The notes: generated by a model from the sequence alone, not told the origin. Shown: positions 1 to 8,897, counted from the first letter of the stretch. The stretch is DNA of 64,000 nucleotides from Bradyrhizobium sp. 132 (GCF_023074185.1 NZ_JADPKY010000143.1:1-64000), one strand, 5' to 3'. Translations and numbers: made by a program.

Positions 1-93
1 CGCAATGCGCGCCGACAAGACCGACCAGAGCTTCACTTCAATGATCTATCTGGCCGCGGCCGCGATAAACTCCAGATGAATCCCAACAGACCC
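1..93 (+). mobile_element. Right end of an IS5-type insertion sequence (partial)
   Basis: The window opens inside a transposase C-terminus. About 14 bases after its stop codon the sequence ATCCCAACAGACCC (80-93) reads as the end of an IS5/IS427-type inverted repeat (reverse complement GGGTCTGTTGGGAT), followed by CTAG, a target often duplicated by this group. The left end is outside the window, so the exact boundary and any target duplication cannot be checked. The element lies upstream of the MHS transporter and may influence its expression. Confidence 0.5.
2..79 (+). CDS. IS5-family transposase, C-terminal fragment (5' end outside window)
   Basis: The frame opened by base 2 reads 25 residues, ending in TDQSFTSMIYLAAAAINSR and TGA at 77-79. 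A Lys-Thr-Asp stretch followed by a short hydrophobic helix is typical of the extreme C-terminus of IS5-family DDE transposases of Rhizobiales. The catalytic residues lie upstream of the window, so activity cannot be judged. The inverted-repeat-like sequence directly downstream supports the call. Confidence 0.5.
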   Translation, partial: AMRADKTDQSFTSMIYLAAAAINSR

Positions 94-413
94 TAGAGCG
101 TCACGAAGAAAGTTCGAGTAAATCGCCCGGCTCAACTGTTCTGAAAATTTCAGTCAAATAACTGCGATTCGCCTGCAGAATCCCGATAGCGTACGACGGG
201 GAGCAACATGATGTGCCCTTGCGACCACAGCAGAGCCCATTTGTTGCGGCGACGCGGTTCGAATTGCGCGAGCAGGCAGTTGCGCTGCAACTCGTGGCGG
301 CGAAAGTGGAGGCGAGAGAACCACCGTTTTCGGTTAATGGATGTTGCGTCGCAATGCAGGCAGGCGGTTAAGTCCCAAATACGATCGAGCCCGGGAATTC
401 CAGAGTATCGTCT
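94..413. other. Gene-free leader between IS end and MHS transporter
   Basis: These 320 bases contain only short open frames without a credible ribosome-binding site or recognisable domain. A 69-codon frame at 208-417 and a 127-codon reverse frame at 150-533 are rich in Arg, Cys and His and look like chance frames. The promoter of the following transporter must lie here, but I see no clear -35/-10 pair. Confidence 0.5.
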
Positions 414-1703
414 GTGATCGAGCAAGCGAAGCCGTTCAACGTCAAGCGCGCAGCATTGGCCGCCACCGTCGGCAACATGCTCGAATTCTACGACTTCATC
501 ACCTACAGCTTCTTCGCCATCCAGATCGGCCATACCTTCTTCCCGACGGGAAGCGAGTACGGCAGCCTGATGTTGTCGCTGGCGACCTTCGGCGCCGGCT
601 TCGTGACGCGGCCGATCGGCGGAATCGTGCTCGGGATCTATTCCGACCGCATCGGCCGGCGCCCCGCCATGCTGCTGAGCTTCGCGCTCATGGGGCTATC
701 CATCCTGACCATCGCGCTCACGCCGTCCTATCAAGCGATCGGTCTTGCCGCGCCCATCATCGTGATCGCGGCGCGTATGACGCAAGGCTTTGCCCTCGGC
801 GGCGAGGTTGGGCCGACCACCGCCTATCTGATCGAGATTGCCCCGCCCGAGCATCGGGCGCTGGTGGTGGCATGGCAGCCGGCGAGCCAGGAGATCGCCG
901 CGACCGCGGGCGCGCTCGTCGGCGTCATCCTGAGCCGGACGATGGCGCCGGAAATGCTCGACGCCTATGGCTGGCGGGTGGCGTTTCTGATCGGGGCGGT
1001 CTGCATACCGTTCGGGTTCTGGATGCGCCGAACGCTGCCCGAGACGATCCCGCAGGCCAAAGCCGGTGCCCGCACCGTCGAACACGTCAGTCATCTTTCG
1101 CAGGCGAGGCGCCACCTTGGCATCATCGGACTTGCGCTGATGATCCTGGCAAGCGGCACCATCTCGACCTACGTCACCCAGTACATGACGACCTATGCGC
1201 AGAACACGTTGCATGTGTCGTCCACACTGGCTTTCGCCGTGTCGCTGGTCAGCAACGGCATTCAGTTTGTCGGCGCACTGGTCGGGGGCTGGCTGGCAGA
1301 TCGTCTTGGTCGCAAGCCGGTGATGATCTGGCCGCAGCTCGCAACGCTGCTGCTGACTTACCCGACCTTCCTGTGGATCGTCCATGCGCCGGGCGCGTTG
1401 TCGCTCCTGGCCGGTTTCGGTGTCTTGTCCGTCATCGGGTCGCTGCCATTCACTGCGTTCTACGCGACCTTCGTCGAGGCGCTGCCCCAGAACATTCGCG
1501 GTGGCGTGTTCGCGACCGTCTATGCGGTCGCGATCGCCAGCTTCGGCGGCACGGCGCAGCTCGTGGTCACCTGGCTCCTCCACCTCACCGGCAATCCGCT
1601 GGCGCCGGCCTGGTACCTGCTGCTTGCGGCAATCGTTGGACTTGTTGCGATGAGTCTGATGCCCGAGACTGCCCCGGGGAAGCAGCGTCGGGGCAAGGCC
1701 TGA
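414..1703 (+). CDS. MFS transporter, metabolite:H+ symporter (MHS) family
   Basis: This 429-residue protein has about twelve hydrophobic segments. The N-terminal signature GNMLEFYDF (20-28) and the loop motif GIYSDRIGRRPA (74-85), repeated in the second half as GWLADRLGRKP, are those of MHS-family proton symporters for organic acids and osmolytes (ProP, KgtP, ShiA relatives). It starts with GTG; no good alternative is near. The charged C-terminus (PGKQRRGKA) is cytoplasmic. The next gene, 100 bases on, is an exported dienelactone-hydrolase-like protein, so the pair may handle an organic acid or lactone, but the substrate cannot be read from sequence. Confidence 0.85.
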   Translation: MIEQAKPFNVKRAALAATVGNMLEFYDFITYSFFAIQIGHTFFPTGSEYGSLMLSLATFGAGFVTRPIGGIVLGIYSDRIGRRPAMLLSFALMGLSILTIALTPSYQAIGLAAPIIVIAARMTQGFALGGEVGPTTAYLIEIAPPEHRALVVAWQPASQEIAATAGALVGVILSRTMAPEMLDAYGWRVAFLIGAVCIPFGFWMRRTLPETIPQAKAGARTVEHVSHLSQARRHLGIIGLALMILASGTISTYVTQYMTTYAQNTLHVSSTLAFAVSLVSNGIQFVGALVGGWLADRLGRKPVMIWPQLATLLLTYPTFLWIVHAPGALSLLAGFGVLSVIGSLPFTAFYATFVEALPQNIRGGVFATVYAVAIASFGGTAQLVVTWLLHLTGNPLAPAWYLLLAAIVGLVAMSLMPETAPGKQRRGKA

Positions 1704-1804
1704 AAGCGGCGTGCTCGCAGGCTGGTGATTTGCGTTTCGCCGGCAATTATCGGCGAATGCATCGCCTTGGGGATCAGGGCCAGGCATCAGGAAGGGATGA
1801 ACCG

Positions 1805-2692
1805 ATGAGCATTGAAACCACCATGACATCCGACGTCGTCGGGCTGACCAAGGCCGCCCCGGTCTCGCGGCGCGGATTCATGAGCGCCACCGCGGCGGTT
1901 GCCGCCGGCTACACGCTTGCGGCCGGGCCCGTGCGCGCCGAGGCGATCACGACAGACACCAGCGGTCTCCAGGCCGGCGACGCCAAGATCAAGGTCGGCT
2001 CCGAAGAGATGCCTGCCTATTTCGCCCGCCCGGCCGGCAACACCAAGGCGCCGGTGATCATCGTGGCCATGGAGATCTTCGGCCTGCACGAATACATCAA
2101 GGACGTGACGCGGCGCCTCGCCAAGCTCGGCGCGTTCGCAGTCGCGCCTGACTATTACTTCCGCAAGGGTACCGATCTGACCAAGATCGCCGAGATCAAG
2201 GACCTGCTGCCGATCGTCAATGCCAAGCCGGACGCGGAACTGCTGTCCGATCTCGATGCGACGGTGGCGTGGGCGGGATCGCAAGGCGGCGACACCGCGA
2301 AGCTCGGCATCATCGGCTTTTGCCGCGGTGGACGCACCGTCTGGGAATATGCCGCCCACAACGGCACGCTCAAGGCTGGCGTCGCCTTCTACGGTCCGCC
2401 GGTCGATGCTCCCAATCCGCTGTGGCCGAAAAGCCCGATGCAGCTGGCGCCCGAGATGAAGGCGCCGGTGCTCGGCCTCTATGGCGGCGCCGATACCGGC
2501 ATTCCCGTCACCCAGGTCGAGCAGATGAAGGCTGCGCTCGAGCAGAACAAGAAGACGGCCGAATTCAAGATCTATCCGGAAGCGCCGCACGGCTTCCATG
2601 CCGACTACCGCGGCAGCTACCGCAAGGACGCCGCGGAAGATGCCTGGAAGCGGGCGCAGGCCTGGTTCAAGAAATACGGCGTTCTGAGCTGA
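1805..2692 (+). CDS. Exported dienelactone hydrolase family protein
   Basis: The 295-residue protein begins with a twin-arginine-like signal: SRRGFM at 21-26, then a hydrophobic Ala-rich stretch ending near VRAEA (43-47). The mature part is an alpha/beta hydrolase of the dienelactone hydrolase family, with nucleophile Cys173 in GFCRGG, Asp230 in GGADTG, His262 in APHGFH and the family Glu90. Dienelactone hydrolase itself is cytoplasmic and converts dienelactone to maleylacetate; export suggests a different ester or lactone substrate in the periplasm. ATG follows AGGAAGGG at a usable distance. The open frame continues far upstream, but that part is a shadow of the transporter gene. Confidence 0.85.
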   Translation: MSIETTMTSDVVGLTKAAPVSRRGFMSATAAVAAGYTLAAGPVRAEAITTDTSGLQAGDAKIKVGSEEMPAYFARPAGNTKAPVIIVAMEIFGLHEYIKDVTRRLAKLGAFAVAPDYYFRKGTDLTKIAEIKDLLPIVNAKPDAELLSDLDATVAWAGSQGGDTAKLGIIGFCRGGRTVWEYAAHNGTLKAGVAFYGPPVDAPNPLWPKSPMQLAPEMKAPVLGLYGGADTGIPVTQVEQMKAALEQNKKTAEFKIYPEAPHGFHADYRGSYRKDAAEDAWKRAQAWFKKYGVLS

Positions 2693-2699
2693 CGTCGCA

Positions 2700-2744
2700 G
2701 CATGATCCGGAAAAGCGTGTAGCGGTTTTCCGACAAGATCATGC
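2700..2744. repeat. Rhizobiales-type palindromic intergenic repeat
   Basis: GCATGATC at 2700-2707 and GATCATGC at 2737-2744 form the outer arms, and GGAAAA/TTTTCC the inner arms, of an imperfect palindrome. The GCATGATCCGGAAAA type recurs between genes in many Rhizobiales genomes. It lies between two convergent genes and could act as a bidirectional terminator. Confidence 0.7.
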
Positions 2745-2804
2745 TCAAACAATTCAAGAGGGCGATCCAATCGGCCGCCCTCTTTCCAATGCGGCGTGCC
2801 GATC

Positions 2805-4067
2805 TCATTTCACCATCGCGCCATAGACGATGTCCTGGACCTGCTCGCGATAAAATTTCCGCAGCTCGCCCGGCGCCGCCGTTCCGACAACCACGACGAG
2901 ACGCTCCTTGGGATCGCAGAAGAACTGTGTCCCGTACGCGCCATTCCACGTGAACTCGCCGGGATTGCCGGGGACCGACGACAATCCTTCGCCGGTGCGG
3001 ACAGCGACCGCGAGGCCAAAGCCGAAGCCGGCGCGGTGCGGCTCGATGTTCGCCACGTTGTTCTTGATCTCGGGGCCGAGATGATTGGTCGTCATGTGAT
3101 GCACGGTCTTGGGACCGAGGACGCGCTGGCCGTCGAGTTCGCCGCCGTTGAGCAGCATCTGCCCGAAGCGGATGTAATCGCCGACGGTTGCGAACGAGCA
3201 GGCGCCGCCGCAGTCGGATTTTGTCGGCGTGTCCAAAAGTTTGATGGCTTGCGGCTTGCCGGTCAGCGGATCGTTGGCGAACGGGCGGGCGAGGCGAGGG
3301 CGCTGTGCGTCGGTCGGATGGAAGGTCGCGTCCTTCATGCCGAGCGGTTGCCAGACATTGGCGGCGAGATAGTCGCCGAGCTTCTGCTCGCTCACCTTCT
3401 CGACCACAGCACCAAGTACGTCGATCGAAAAACCGTATTCGAACTCGGTCGAGGGCTGATGCGCCAGCGGCAGCTTTGTGATGCGGTCGATGAACGCCTG
3501 GGTGTCGCCTTCGATCGCCGGCGCGGTGCCTTCAGGATATTGTCGCGCAAGCGTGCTTGAGCTGTCCGGCCGGCCGCCATACATCAGGCCGGACGTGTGC
3601 CGGTAGAGATCGTGAATGAAAATCGGCGATGCCTGCGGTTCGAGCTTCAATGAACCGTCGGCCTGCTGAACGCCGACCTTCATGTCGGCAAAGCCAGGAT
3701 AATAATCGGACAGCTTGGCCTGGAGCGGCAGCTTGCCCTGCTCCATCAATGTCAATCCCGCGACTGCCGCCATCGGCTTGGTCATCGATGCCAGCGCGAA
3801 GATCGCGTCAATAGGCATCGGCGTGCCCTTGTCCGGATCCAGCATGCCATAGGCCTTGTAGTGCACAAGCTTTCCGTCACGGGCGATCGCGACGACCGCG
3901 CCGGGGACGCGCTTGGCGGCGATCTCACGCGCGAAGAAATTGTCGAGCCGTGCAAGGCCCTGTTTCGAGAAGCCGGCGTCGTCGGGACTGGCTTCGGGCA
4001 GCGGCGCGGCGCGCGCTGCAGCAAGCGTGACGACGGCAGCCGCCGCGACCATGGCGATCGTCTTCAT
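2805..4067 (-). CDS. Serine hydrolase, beta-lactamase/penicillin-binding class C-like
   Basis: The protein has 420 residues with a Sec signal peptide at 1-20 (MKTIAMVAAAAVVTLAAARA). The catalytic SxxK motif is SMTK at 94-97. HTSG lies at 157-160, and the second motif that is YxN in true class C enzymes reads YGFS at 211-214. The departure from YSN and the family spread (EstB esterases, D-aminopeptidases, carboxypeptidases) argue for an esterase or peptidase rather than an antibiotic-resistance enzyme. ATG at 4067 is preceded by GGGAGG. The protein is probably periplasmic. It is monocistronic and convergent with the gene before it. Confidence 0.8.
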   Translation of the reverse strand: MKTIAMVAAAAVVTLAAARAAPLPEASPDDAGFSKQGLARLDNFFAREIAAKRVPGAVVAIARDGKLVHYKAYGMLDPDKGTPMPIDAIFALASMTKPMAAVAGLTLMEQGKLPLQAKLSDYYPGFADMKVGVQQADGSLKLEPQASPIFIHDLYRHTSGLMYGGRPDSSSTLARQYPEGTAPAIEGDTQAFIDRITKLPLAHQPSTEFEYGFSIDVLGAVVEKVSEQKLGDYLAANVWQPLGMKDATFHPTDAQRPRLARPFANDPLTGKPQAIKLLDTPTKSDCGGACSFATVGDYIRFGQMLLNGGELDGQRVLGPKTVHHMTTNHLGPEIKNNVANIEPHRAGFGFGLAVAVRTGEGLSSVPGNPGEFTWNGAYGTQFFCDPKERLVVVVGTAAPGELRKFYREQVQDIVYGAMVK

Positions 4068-4187
4068 TGTATCCTCCCAAGCGCGGGCTCGTTATGCAGT
4101 GGCCCGCTGAGTGGTTAGATCACGACCGCACCGGCGCGAAGTCAAGCGCGGGCAGGGCATGTCTGGGACGCCGGGAATGCCGGAACC

Positions 4188-5036
4188 CTATCGTCCCTCT
4201 CCCGCGTGCCATAACGCATCCAGAGCGTGGCGGTAGGTCGGATAAGCAAGTGTGACGCCGAGCTCGCGCTTCAATTTCGCGTTGGAGACACGGGCGCTGC
4301 TGGCATAGAAGCTGCGCGCCATCGGCGACATTCCCGCGGTCTCAAAGGCCTCTTCGGGCGGCGGCGCAACGTTCATCAGCTTCGCCGCATGGGCGATCAC
4401 GTCCTGCGGCGGCGCCGGCTCGTCGTCGCAGACGTTCCAGGTGCCGCCGCTCGGGTGATGAACCGCGGCCGTGATCGTGCTTGCGATGTCGTCGACATGG
4501 ATGCGGTTGAACAATTGTCCCGGCTTGATGATGCACCGGGCCGTTCCCGCGCGCAGCGTCACCAGCGCGTTACGGCCGGGGCCGTAGATGCCCGCAAGCC
4601 GCAGGATCGCGGCGTTGCCGCGCGTTATGTCCGTCCAGGCCTGCTCGGCAGCGACCCGCATACGGGTGCGATCGAGGATGGCCTGCGGCGGTGTGCTCTC
4701 GTCGACCCATCCGCCGCCGTGATCGCCATACACGCCGATGGTCGAGAGATAGATGACCTTGCGCCGGCCCGCCGCCAGCACGTCGCCGAACGTGGCGATG
4801 GCGGGATCGCCGACGCTGCCGGGCGGGATCGATACGAGAAGGACGTCGGCGTCGCCGATACGTTCGACCGTCTCGCGCGCGGGGCTGCCGCCGGAAAAGG
4901 CCTGCATCTCGATGCCGGCGGGGTCATCTCGCTTCGCGGGATCGCGCACGGTGGCGGCGATATGTGAGAAGGTGCCGCCAAACCTGCGGACGAAATGCCC
5001 GGCGCTGTAGCCAAGGCCAAGGATGAAGAGCCGCAT
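4188..5036 (-). CDS. NAD(P)-binding SDR/epimerase-like protein
   Basis: From ATG 5036 the product is 282 residues, beginning MRLFILGLGYSAGHF, a Rossmann Gly-rich loop of extended SDR type. STIGVYGDHGG supplies a Tyr in the usual active-site region, and LAGIYGPGRNAL with FNRIHVDDI is characteristic of the YeeZ/NAD-dependent epimerase family. An upstream in-frame start exists (5153), but the 39 extra residues are charged and precede the Rossmann strand, so I reject it. The substrate is unknown. The gene is divergent from the HAD phosphatase, with about 150 bases between them. Confidence 0.8.
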   Translation of the reverse strand: MRLFILGLGYSAGHFVRRFGGTFSHIAATVRDPAKRDDPAGIEMQAFSGGSPARETVERIGDADVLLVSIPPGSVGDPAIATFGDVLAAGRRKVIYLSTIGVYGDHGGGWVDESTPPQAILDRTRMRVAAEQAWTDITRGNAAILRLAGIYGPGRNALVTLRAGTARCIIKPGQLFNRIHVDDIASTITAAVHHPSGGTWNVCDDEPAPPQDVIAHAAKLMNVAPPPEEAFETAGMSPMARSFYASSARVSNAKLKRELGVTLAYPTYRHALDALWHAGEGR

Positions 5037-5184
5037 GTGTCCGCCGTGCTGGTTCCGTTCGCGCCGTTGCGCGCGTCTCCGCTCATAAGGGATTTTTGGG
5101 TCCGGCAAAAGATATTGCAATTTTACTCGCACGCTGCCTCGGGCGATGCTCACTTGTCACAGCGGCAGGAGGGACGGATCGATC

Positions 5185-5901
5185 ATGCAGGCAGAAGCGC
5201 CCGCCATAGTGCCATGTGACGCCGCTGAGCTGATCCGGCGCGCCGCAGCGCTGATCTTCGATATCGACGGCACCTTGGCCGAAACCGAGGAACTGCATCG
5301 GCAGGCCTTCAATTATGCCTTCGTTCGCCACGGTCTCGGCTGGCAGTGGGACCGGGCCGTCTACAAGGACCTGCTGCGGGTCACCGGTGGCAAGGAGCGC
5401 ATTCGCGTCTTCCATGGACGGCTGAAGATTGCTGCGCCATTGTCGGACGCGAACATCGCGGAACTCCACCGCATCAAGACCGCGCATTACGCCGAACTGG
5501 TCGAGACCGGCTGCTGCCCCTTACGGCCCGGCGTGACCGGTCTCCTCATTGCTGCCAAGGCGCGCGGCCAGCGGCTCGCGATCGCGACCACGACGTCCCA
5601 CGGCAACATCGATGCGCTGCTGTCGCGGGCGCTGGGGACGCGCTGGTCCGCGGATTTTGAGGCGATCGTGGCCGGGGATGATGTGGAGCACAAGAAACCT
5701 GCGCCGGACGTCTATTTCGAAATCCTGGCGCGGCTGAAGCTCAAGGCGTCCGACTGCGTCGCGATCGAGGATTCCGCCAACGGCCTGATCGCGGCCTCGC
5801 GGGCGAAGATTCCCGTGCTCATCACCCGCAGCATGTTCTTCCGGGACGACGATTTCAGCGCGGCGCGGGTCGTGCTGGATGATTTGTCGGAGCTCGGATG
5901 A
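5185..5901 (+). CDS. HAD-IA phosphatase, CbbY-like
   Basis: The start was set at ATG 5185 because AGGAGGG lies 11 bases upstream; an earlier ATG (5146) lacks a site. The 238-residue product has HAD motif I FDIDGTLAETE (25-35), with nucleophile Asp26 and acid Asp28, a helical cap containing GGKERI, motif III Lys in HKKPAPDVY and motif IV IEDSANGL. The ordering and the ELHRQAFN sequence after motif I match CbbY, which in autotrophs removes xylulose-1,5-bisphosphate, an inhibitor of Rubisco. No cbb genes are visible nearby, so a broader sugar-phosphate phosphatase role is equally possible. Confidence 0.8.
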   Translation: MQAEAPAIVPCDAAELIRRAAALIFDIDGTLAETEELHRQAFNYAFVRHGLGWQWDRAVYKDLLRVTGGKERIRVFHGRLKIAAPLSDANIAELHRIKTAHYAELVETGCCPLRPGVTGLLIAAKARGQRLAIATTTSHGNIDALLSRALGTRWSADFEAIVAGDDVEHKKPAPDVYFEILARLKLKASDCVAIEDSANGLIAASRAKIPVLITRSMFFRDDDFSAARVVLDDLSELG

Positions 5902-5969
5902 GGCCGCAGAACAAAAAAACTGAAAAACAACCCCATGCACAGTAGAAAGTGCCTGCGGGCCGGCCGCGT

Positions 5970-6377
5970 TCAGTGGACGCGGTGGCTCGTTCTATCATCC
6001 TCAGCCTGCTCGACAATCTGCGCGATTGGGCTCGACTGATGATGCACCAGCCGCCATCCGTCGCCGACGCGCCGAAAATGGTTGGCAGCAGCCAAAGCGG
6101 TGCCGTCAACGATCTCGATGCAGAGCACGCGCGCGCTGTCGCCGTCGACGATGGCCTGCGGTTCGGCGCAGACGATCTGCGGCCGCTGCGGATTTTGCAG
6201 GATATCGCGCCAGCTTCCGATCACCGTGGCGCGCCCGATAATCGCCGGCCAGCCGGGATGGATGCAGGAAATGGCGTCGTCATCTGCCCACATCTGTTCC
6301 ATACCGTCGAAGTCGCCGGTTGAAAAGGCGGCGTAAAAGGCCGCGTTGGCGGCGATGATCTTGCTGTCCTTTGCCAT
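5970..6377 (-). CDS. NTF2-like / SnoaL-type small protein
   Basis: The 135-residue protein has the pattern of the cystatin-like NTF2 superfamily: an N-terminal helix with FYAAFSTGDFDGMEQMWADD, then HPGWPAIIG and an RRVGDGWRLVHHQSSP strand pair at the C-terminus. This subgroup, often called ketosteroid-isomerase-like or DUF4440-like, is common in proteobacteria and usually has no assigned reaction. ATG 6377 was chosen; a TTG 18 bases upstream is possible and better spaced from sequence ahead of it. The gene is convergent with the HAD phosphatase. Confidence 0.75.
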   Translation of the reverse strand: MAKDSKIIAANAAFYAAFSTGDFDGMEQMWADDDAISCIHPGWPAIIGRATVIGSWRDILQNPQRPQIVCAEPQAIVDGDSARVLCIEIVDGTALAAANHFRRVGDGWRLVHHQSSPIAQIVEQAEDDRTSHRVH

Positions 6378-6473
6378 GCCTCTCGGGTGGGGCAATGACA
6401 GGCAAAAATCAAGCGCGACTTCCGTCGGCTTTCTGTTCGATCTGGACCGCAGTGCAGCATGCCTGCTTTGTGG

Positions 6474-7958
6474 TCACGCGGAGAGGTGCGTCTCCACCGC
6501 CCGCCGCGCGCCATCCTTAAAGAGACGGCCAAGCGCCGCGGTCACGGCCTCGCGCAGGCGCGGCTCGGCACCCAGCGGCCCGAACACTTTTCCGACGCCG
6601 AGCAGTGCGGGCGCCAATCGCTCGGCGACGGGACCTGCCTCGCGCGCCAAGCCAGCGAACTCGGCGGCGAGCGGATCGCGCACGTCGATGGCGCGGCCCT
6701 GCTCGTCGAGGCCGGTGACGTAGCGCATCCAGCCGGCCACCGCGAGCGCATGCGTCGCGACCGGTAAATTCTTAAGCAGGCGATCCTGCATCGCGCCAAG
6801 CAGCCGCTGCGGCAGCTTTTGCGAGCCATCCATCGCGATCTGCCAGGTACGATGATGCAGCGCCGGATTTGCGAAGCGCTTGAGCAGCGAGGCGCGATAG
6901 GCGGCCAGATCGGCACCGGCAGGCATTGTCAGCGTCACCGCGGCCTCCTCCATCACCTGCGCGGCAAAACGCGCGAAATGCGGATCCAGCATGGTGTCGG
7001 CGATGGTCTCGTAGCCGGCGAGATAGCCGAGATAGGCGAGCGCGGAATGGCTGGCGTTGAGCAGCCGCAGCTTCATCAGCTCGAACGGCTTGACATCAGT
7101 GACGAGCTCGACGCCCGCGGCGGCAAGGTCAGGCCGGCCCGCCGTGAAGCGATCTTCGACCACCCATTGCGTGAACGGCTCGGTCATGACCGGCCATGCG
7201 TCGCGCAAGCCGAGCGCGGATGAAACCGTATCGCGGTCGCTATCCGTCGTCTCCGGCACGATGCGGTCGACCATGGTCGAGGGGAAGGCCGCTGTATCCG
7301 TAATCCACTTGCCGAGGTCCTTCGAGCGCAGCGCTGCGAACTGCGTCACGATCCGCTGCACGGTGTCGCCATTGGCGGCGAGGTTGTCGCAGCTCAGGAC
7401 GGTGAAGGGCGGGGCACCCAGCGCTCGCCGCCGCGCCAGTGCCGCAACGATGAAGCCGGGCGCCGAACGCGGCGCGTCGAAACTGTTGAGATCGTGCACG
7501 ACATCAGGATGCCGCTCGTCGAGATCGCCGGTCTGCGGCGTATGGCAATAGCCCTTTTCGGTGACGGTGAGGGAGACGATACGAATGGCGGGATCGGCCA
7601 TCCGCTCGATCAGCCGCGCCGGGCTCTCGCGCGCGACCACGCTGTCGAGCAGCGCGCCGATCACCCGGTGCTGGGTGCCTTCGGCCGCACGGACCGCAAC
7701 CGTATAGAGATGGTCCTGCGGGGCGAGGGCGTCGCGCGCGTCAGGGCTGCGCAGGCTCGCGCCGACGATGCCCCACGACGCGGCGCCGGCGGCAAGGCAA
7801 TCGTCGATGACGACGGCCTGATGGGCGCGATGAAAGGCGCCGAGGCCGAGATGCACGATGCCGGGCGTGACCCGCGAACGGTCATAGGCCGGGCGGCGGA
7901 TGCCAGGTGGCAGCCGGTCGAGATTGGCGCGGCCAAGGCGCGTTGAACCAAGGCGCAT
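6474..7958 (-). CDS. uxuB: Mannitol dehydrogenase family oxidoreductase, probable D-mannonate/D-fructuronate oxidoreductase
   Basis: The 494-residue protein belongs to the polyol-specific long-chain dehydrogenases. GLGAFHRAH (38-46) is the nucleotide-binding signature, and KLRLLNASH places the catalytic Lys296, Asn301 and His304. The family contains mannitol 2-dehydrogenase, tagaturonate reductase and fructuronate reductase (UxuB). I favour the last because the divergent operon encodes mannonate dehydratase, which consumes the product. ATG 7958 has GGGGAG upstream; the further in-frame start at 7994 has none. The GntR operator at 8012-8040 sits in its promoter region, so it is likely controlled together with the divergent TRAP/uxuA operon. 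Confidence 0.75.
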   Translation of the reverse strand: MRLGSTRLGRANLDRLPPGIRRPAYDRSRVTPGIVHLGLGAFHRAHQAVVIDDCLAAGAASWGIVGASLRSPDARDALAPQDHLYTVAVRAAEGTQHRVIGALLDSVVARESPARLIERMADPAIRIVSLTVTEKGYCHTPQTGDLDERHPDVVHDLNSFDAPRSAPGFIVAALARRRALGAPPFTVLSCDNLAANGDTVQRIVTQFAALRSKDLGKWITDTAAFPSTMVDRIVPETTDSDRDTVSSALGLRDAWPVMTEPFTQWVVEDRFTAGRPDLAAAGVELVTDVKPFELMKLRLLNASHSALAYLGYLAGYETIADTMLDPHFARFAAQVMEEAAVTLTMPAGADLAAYRASLLKRFANPALHHRTWQIAMDGSQKLPQRLLGAMQDRLLKNLPVATHALAVAGWMRYVTGLDEQGRAIDVRDPLAAEFAGLAREAGPVAERLAPALLGVGKVFGPLGAEPRLREAVTAALGRLFKDGARRAVETHLSA

Positions 7959-8011
7959 GGACGTGTCTCCCCTTGCTTTGCTGCTGCTTGACATGACGTC
8001 CGTCCTCGGTC

Positions 8012-8040
8012 AATTGGTAAGACCAATTTTCCAAAATTGG
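8012..8040. promoter_or_regulatory. Overlapping palindromes, probable GntR/FadR-type operator
   Basis: AATTGGT (8012-8018) and ACCAATT (8022-8028) form a perfect palindrome with a 3-base spacer, matching the FadR-subfamily pattern TGGTnnnACCA. It overlaps a second perfect palindrome, CCAATTTT (8023-8030) and AAAATTGG (8033-8040), with a 2-base spacer. The pair lies between the divergent oxidoreductase and the GntR gene, so one regulator dimer pair could control both promoters. Confidence 0.7.
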
Positions 8041-8087
8041 CGGGCCGCCGGGATCAACCCGGTGCCGACCTTTGAGGGAGGGCCAGC

Positions 8088-8897
8088 GTGCCGCTGGAAG
8101 CTGTAGAGGCGAGACGGCTTTATCGCCAGGTCGCCGATCAATTGCGAAGCCTGATCGACAGCGGTGAATACGCGGTCGGCAGCCGCTTGCCGACCGAGCG
8201 CGAGCTCGCCGAGCAGCTCAAGATATCGCGGCCGACTGTGCGCGAAGCCCTGATCGCGCTCGAGGTCGAAGGCCGCCTCCGCATCCGTGTCGGCTCCGGC
8301 ATCTACGTGATCGAGCCCGCCGCCGTTGCGGCGCCCGCGCCTGCTTCCGTCATCGAGGGCCCGTTCGAGCTGCTGCGCGCCCGCGAATTCCTGGAGAGCG
8401 CGATCGCCGAAGAAGCCGCGCGCGTGGCGACGAAGGGCGACATTGCCCGCATCGATGCGTCTCTTGTCGCGATGGAGAATGTAGAACACCCCGGCGAAGC
8501 CTCGATGGTTCACGACCGCGCCTTCCACGTCGCGACCGCCGGAAGCCTCGGCAATGCCGTCCTCGTGCGCGTGGTCGGCGAGCTGTTCGACCAACGCCTC
8601 AATCCCTATTTCGCGCAGCTTGCGCATTATTTCGAGAGCCCTGGCACCTGGCGCAATGCGCTCGACGAGCATCGCGCGGTGCGCGACGCGATCGTGGCGC
8701 ATGATCCCGGGGCCGCGCGCGATGCGATGCGCGATCATCTCGCGCGATCCCAGGAGCGCTTTGCGCAGAACTTTGGCGCCGAGAACGAGGCAGGACCGTC
8801 GTCCGGGCGCGCGGCGCGATCGACGGCAAAGCCGTCAAAGCCGGAACATGCGCCGAAGAAAAAACGGGCTGCGAGCAGCAGCGCGCGGCGGCGATGA
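8088..8897 (+). CDS. GntR-family transcriptional regulator, FadR subfamily
   Basis: The 269-residue protein has an N-terminal winged helix (about 9-74) with LPTERELAEQLKISRPTVRE and the wing RIRVGSGIYVIE, then an FCD effector domain (about 100-230). FCD domains of this kind often bind metal and sense sugar acids. The last 35 residues are a basic, low-complexity Lys/Arg/Ser tail not needed by the family. It starts with GTG, with GAGGGAGG upstream. Its position at the head of the TRAP/dehydrogenase/uxuA operon, next to a palindromic operator, makes it the likely repressor of hexuronate or aldonate use. Confidence 0.88.
   Translation: MPLEAVEARRLYRQVADQLRSLIDSGEYAVGSRLPTERELAEQLKISRPTVREALIALEVEGRLRIRVGSGIYVIEPAAVAAPAPASVIEGPFELLRAREFLESAIAEEAARVATKGDIARIDASLVAMENVEHPGEASMVHDRAFHVATAGSLGNAVLVRVVGELFDQRLNPYFAQLAHYFESPGTWRNALDEHRAVRDAIVAHDPGAARDAMRDHLARSQERFAQNFGAENEAGPSSGRAARSTAKPSKPEHAPKKKRAASSSARRR

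Noticed and set aside
341..1804. Long open frame running into the dienelactone hydrolase from upstream
   Set aside because: It is an out-of-frame shadow of the transporter gene, rich in Arg/His/Ala with no domain; the true start is ATG 1805 before the export signal.
696..1829. 377-codon reverse frame opposite the first transporter
   Set aside because: Composition is that of an antisense shadow in GC-rich DNA (Arg, Asp, His, Gln rich, no hydrophobic core) and it covers a clear MFS gene.
2805..4067. Serine hydrolase as an antibiotic-resistance beta-lactamase
   Set aside because: The second class C motif YxN is YGF(S) and no KTG box is evident; the family is mostly esterases and peptidases.
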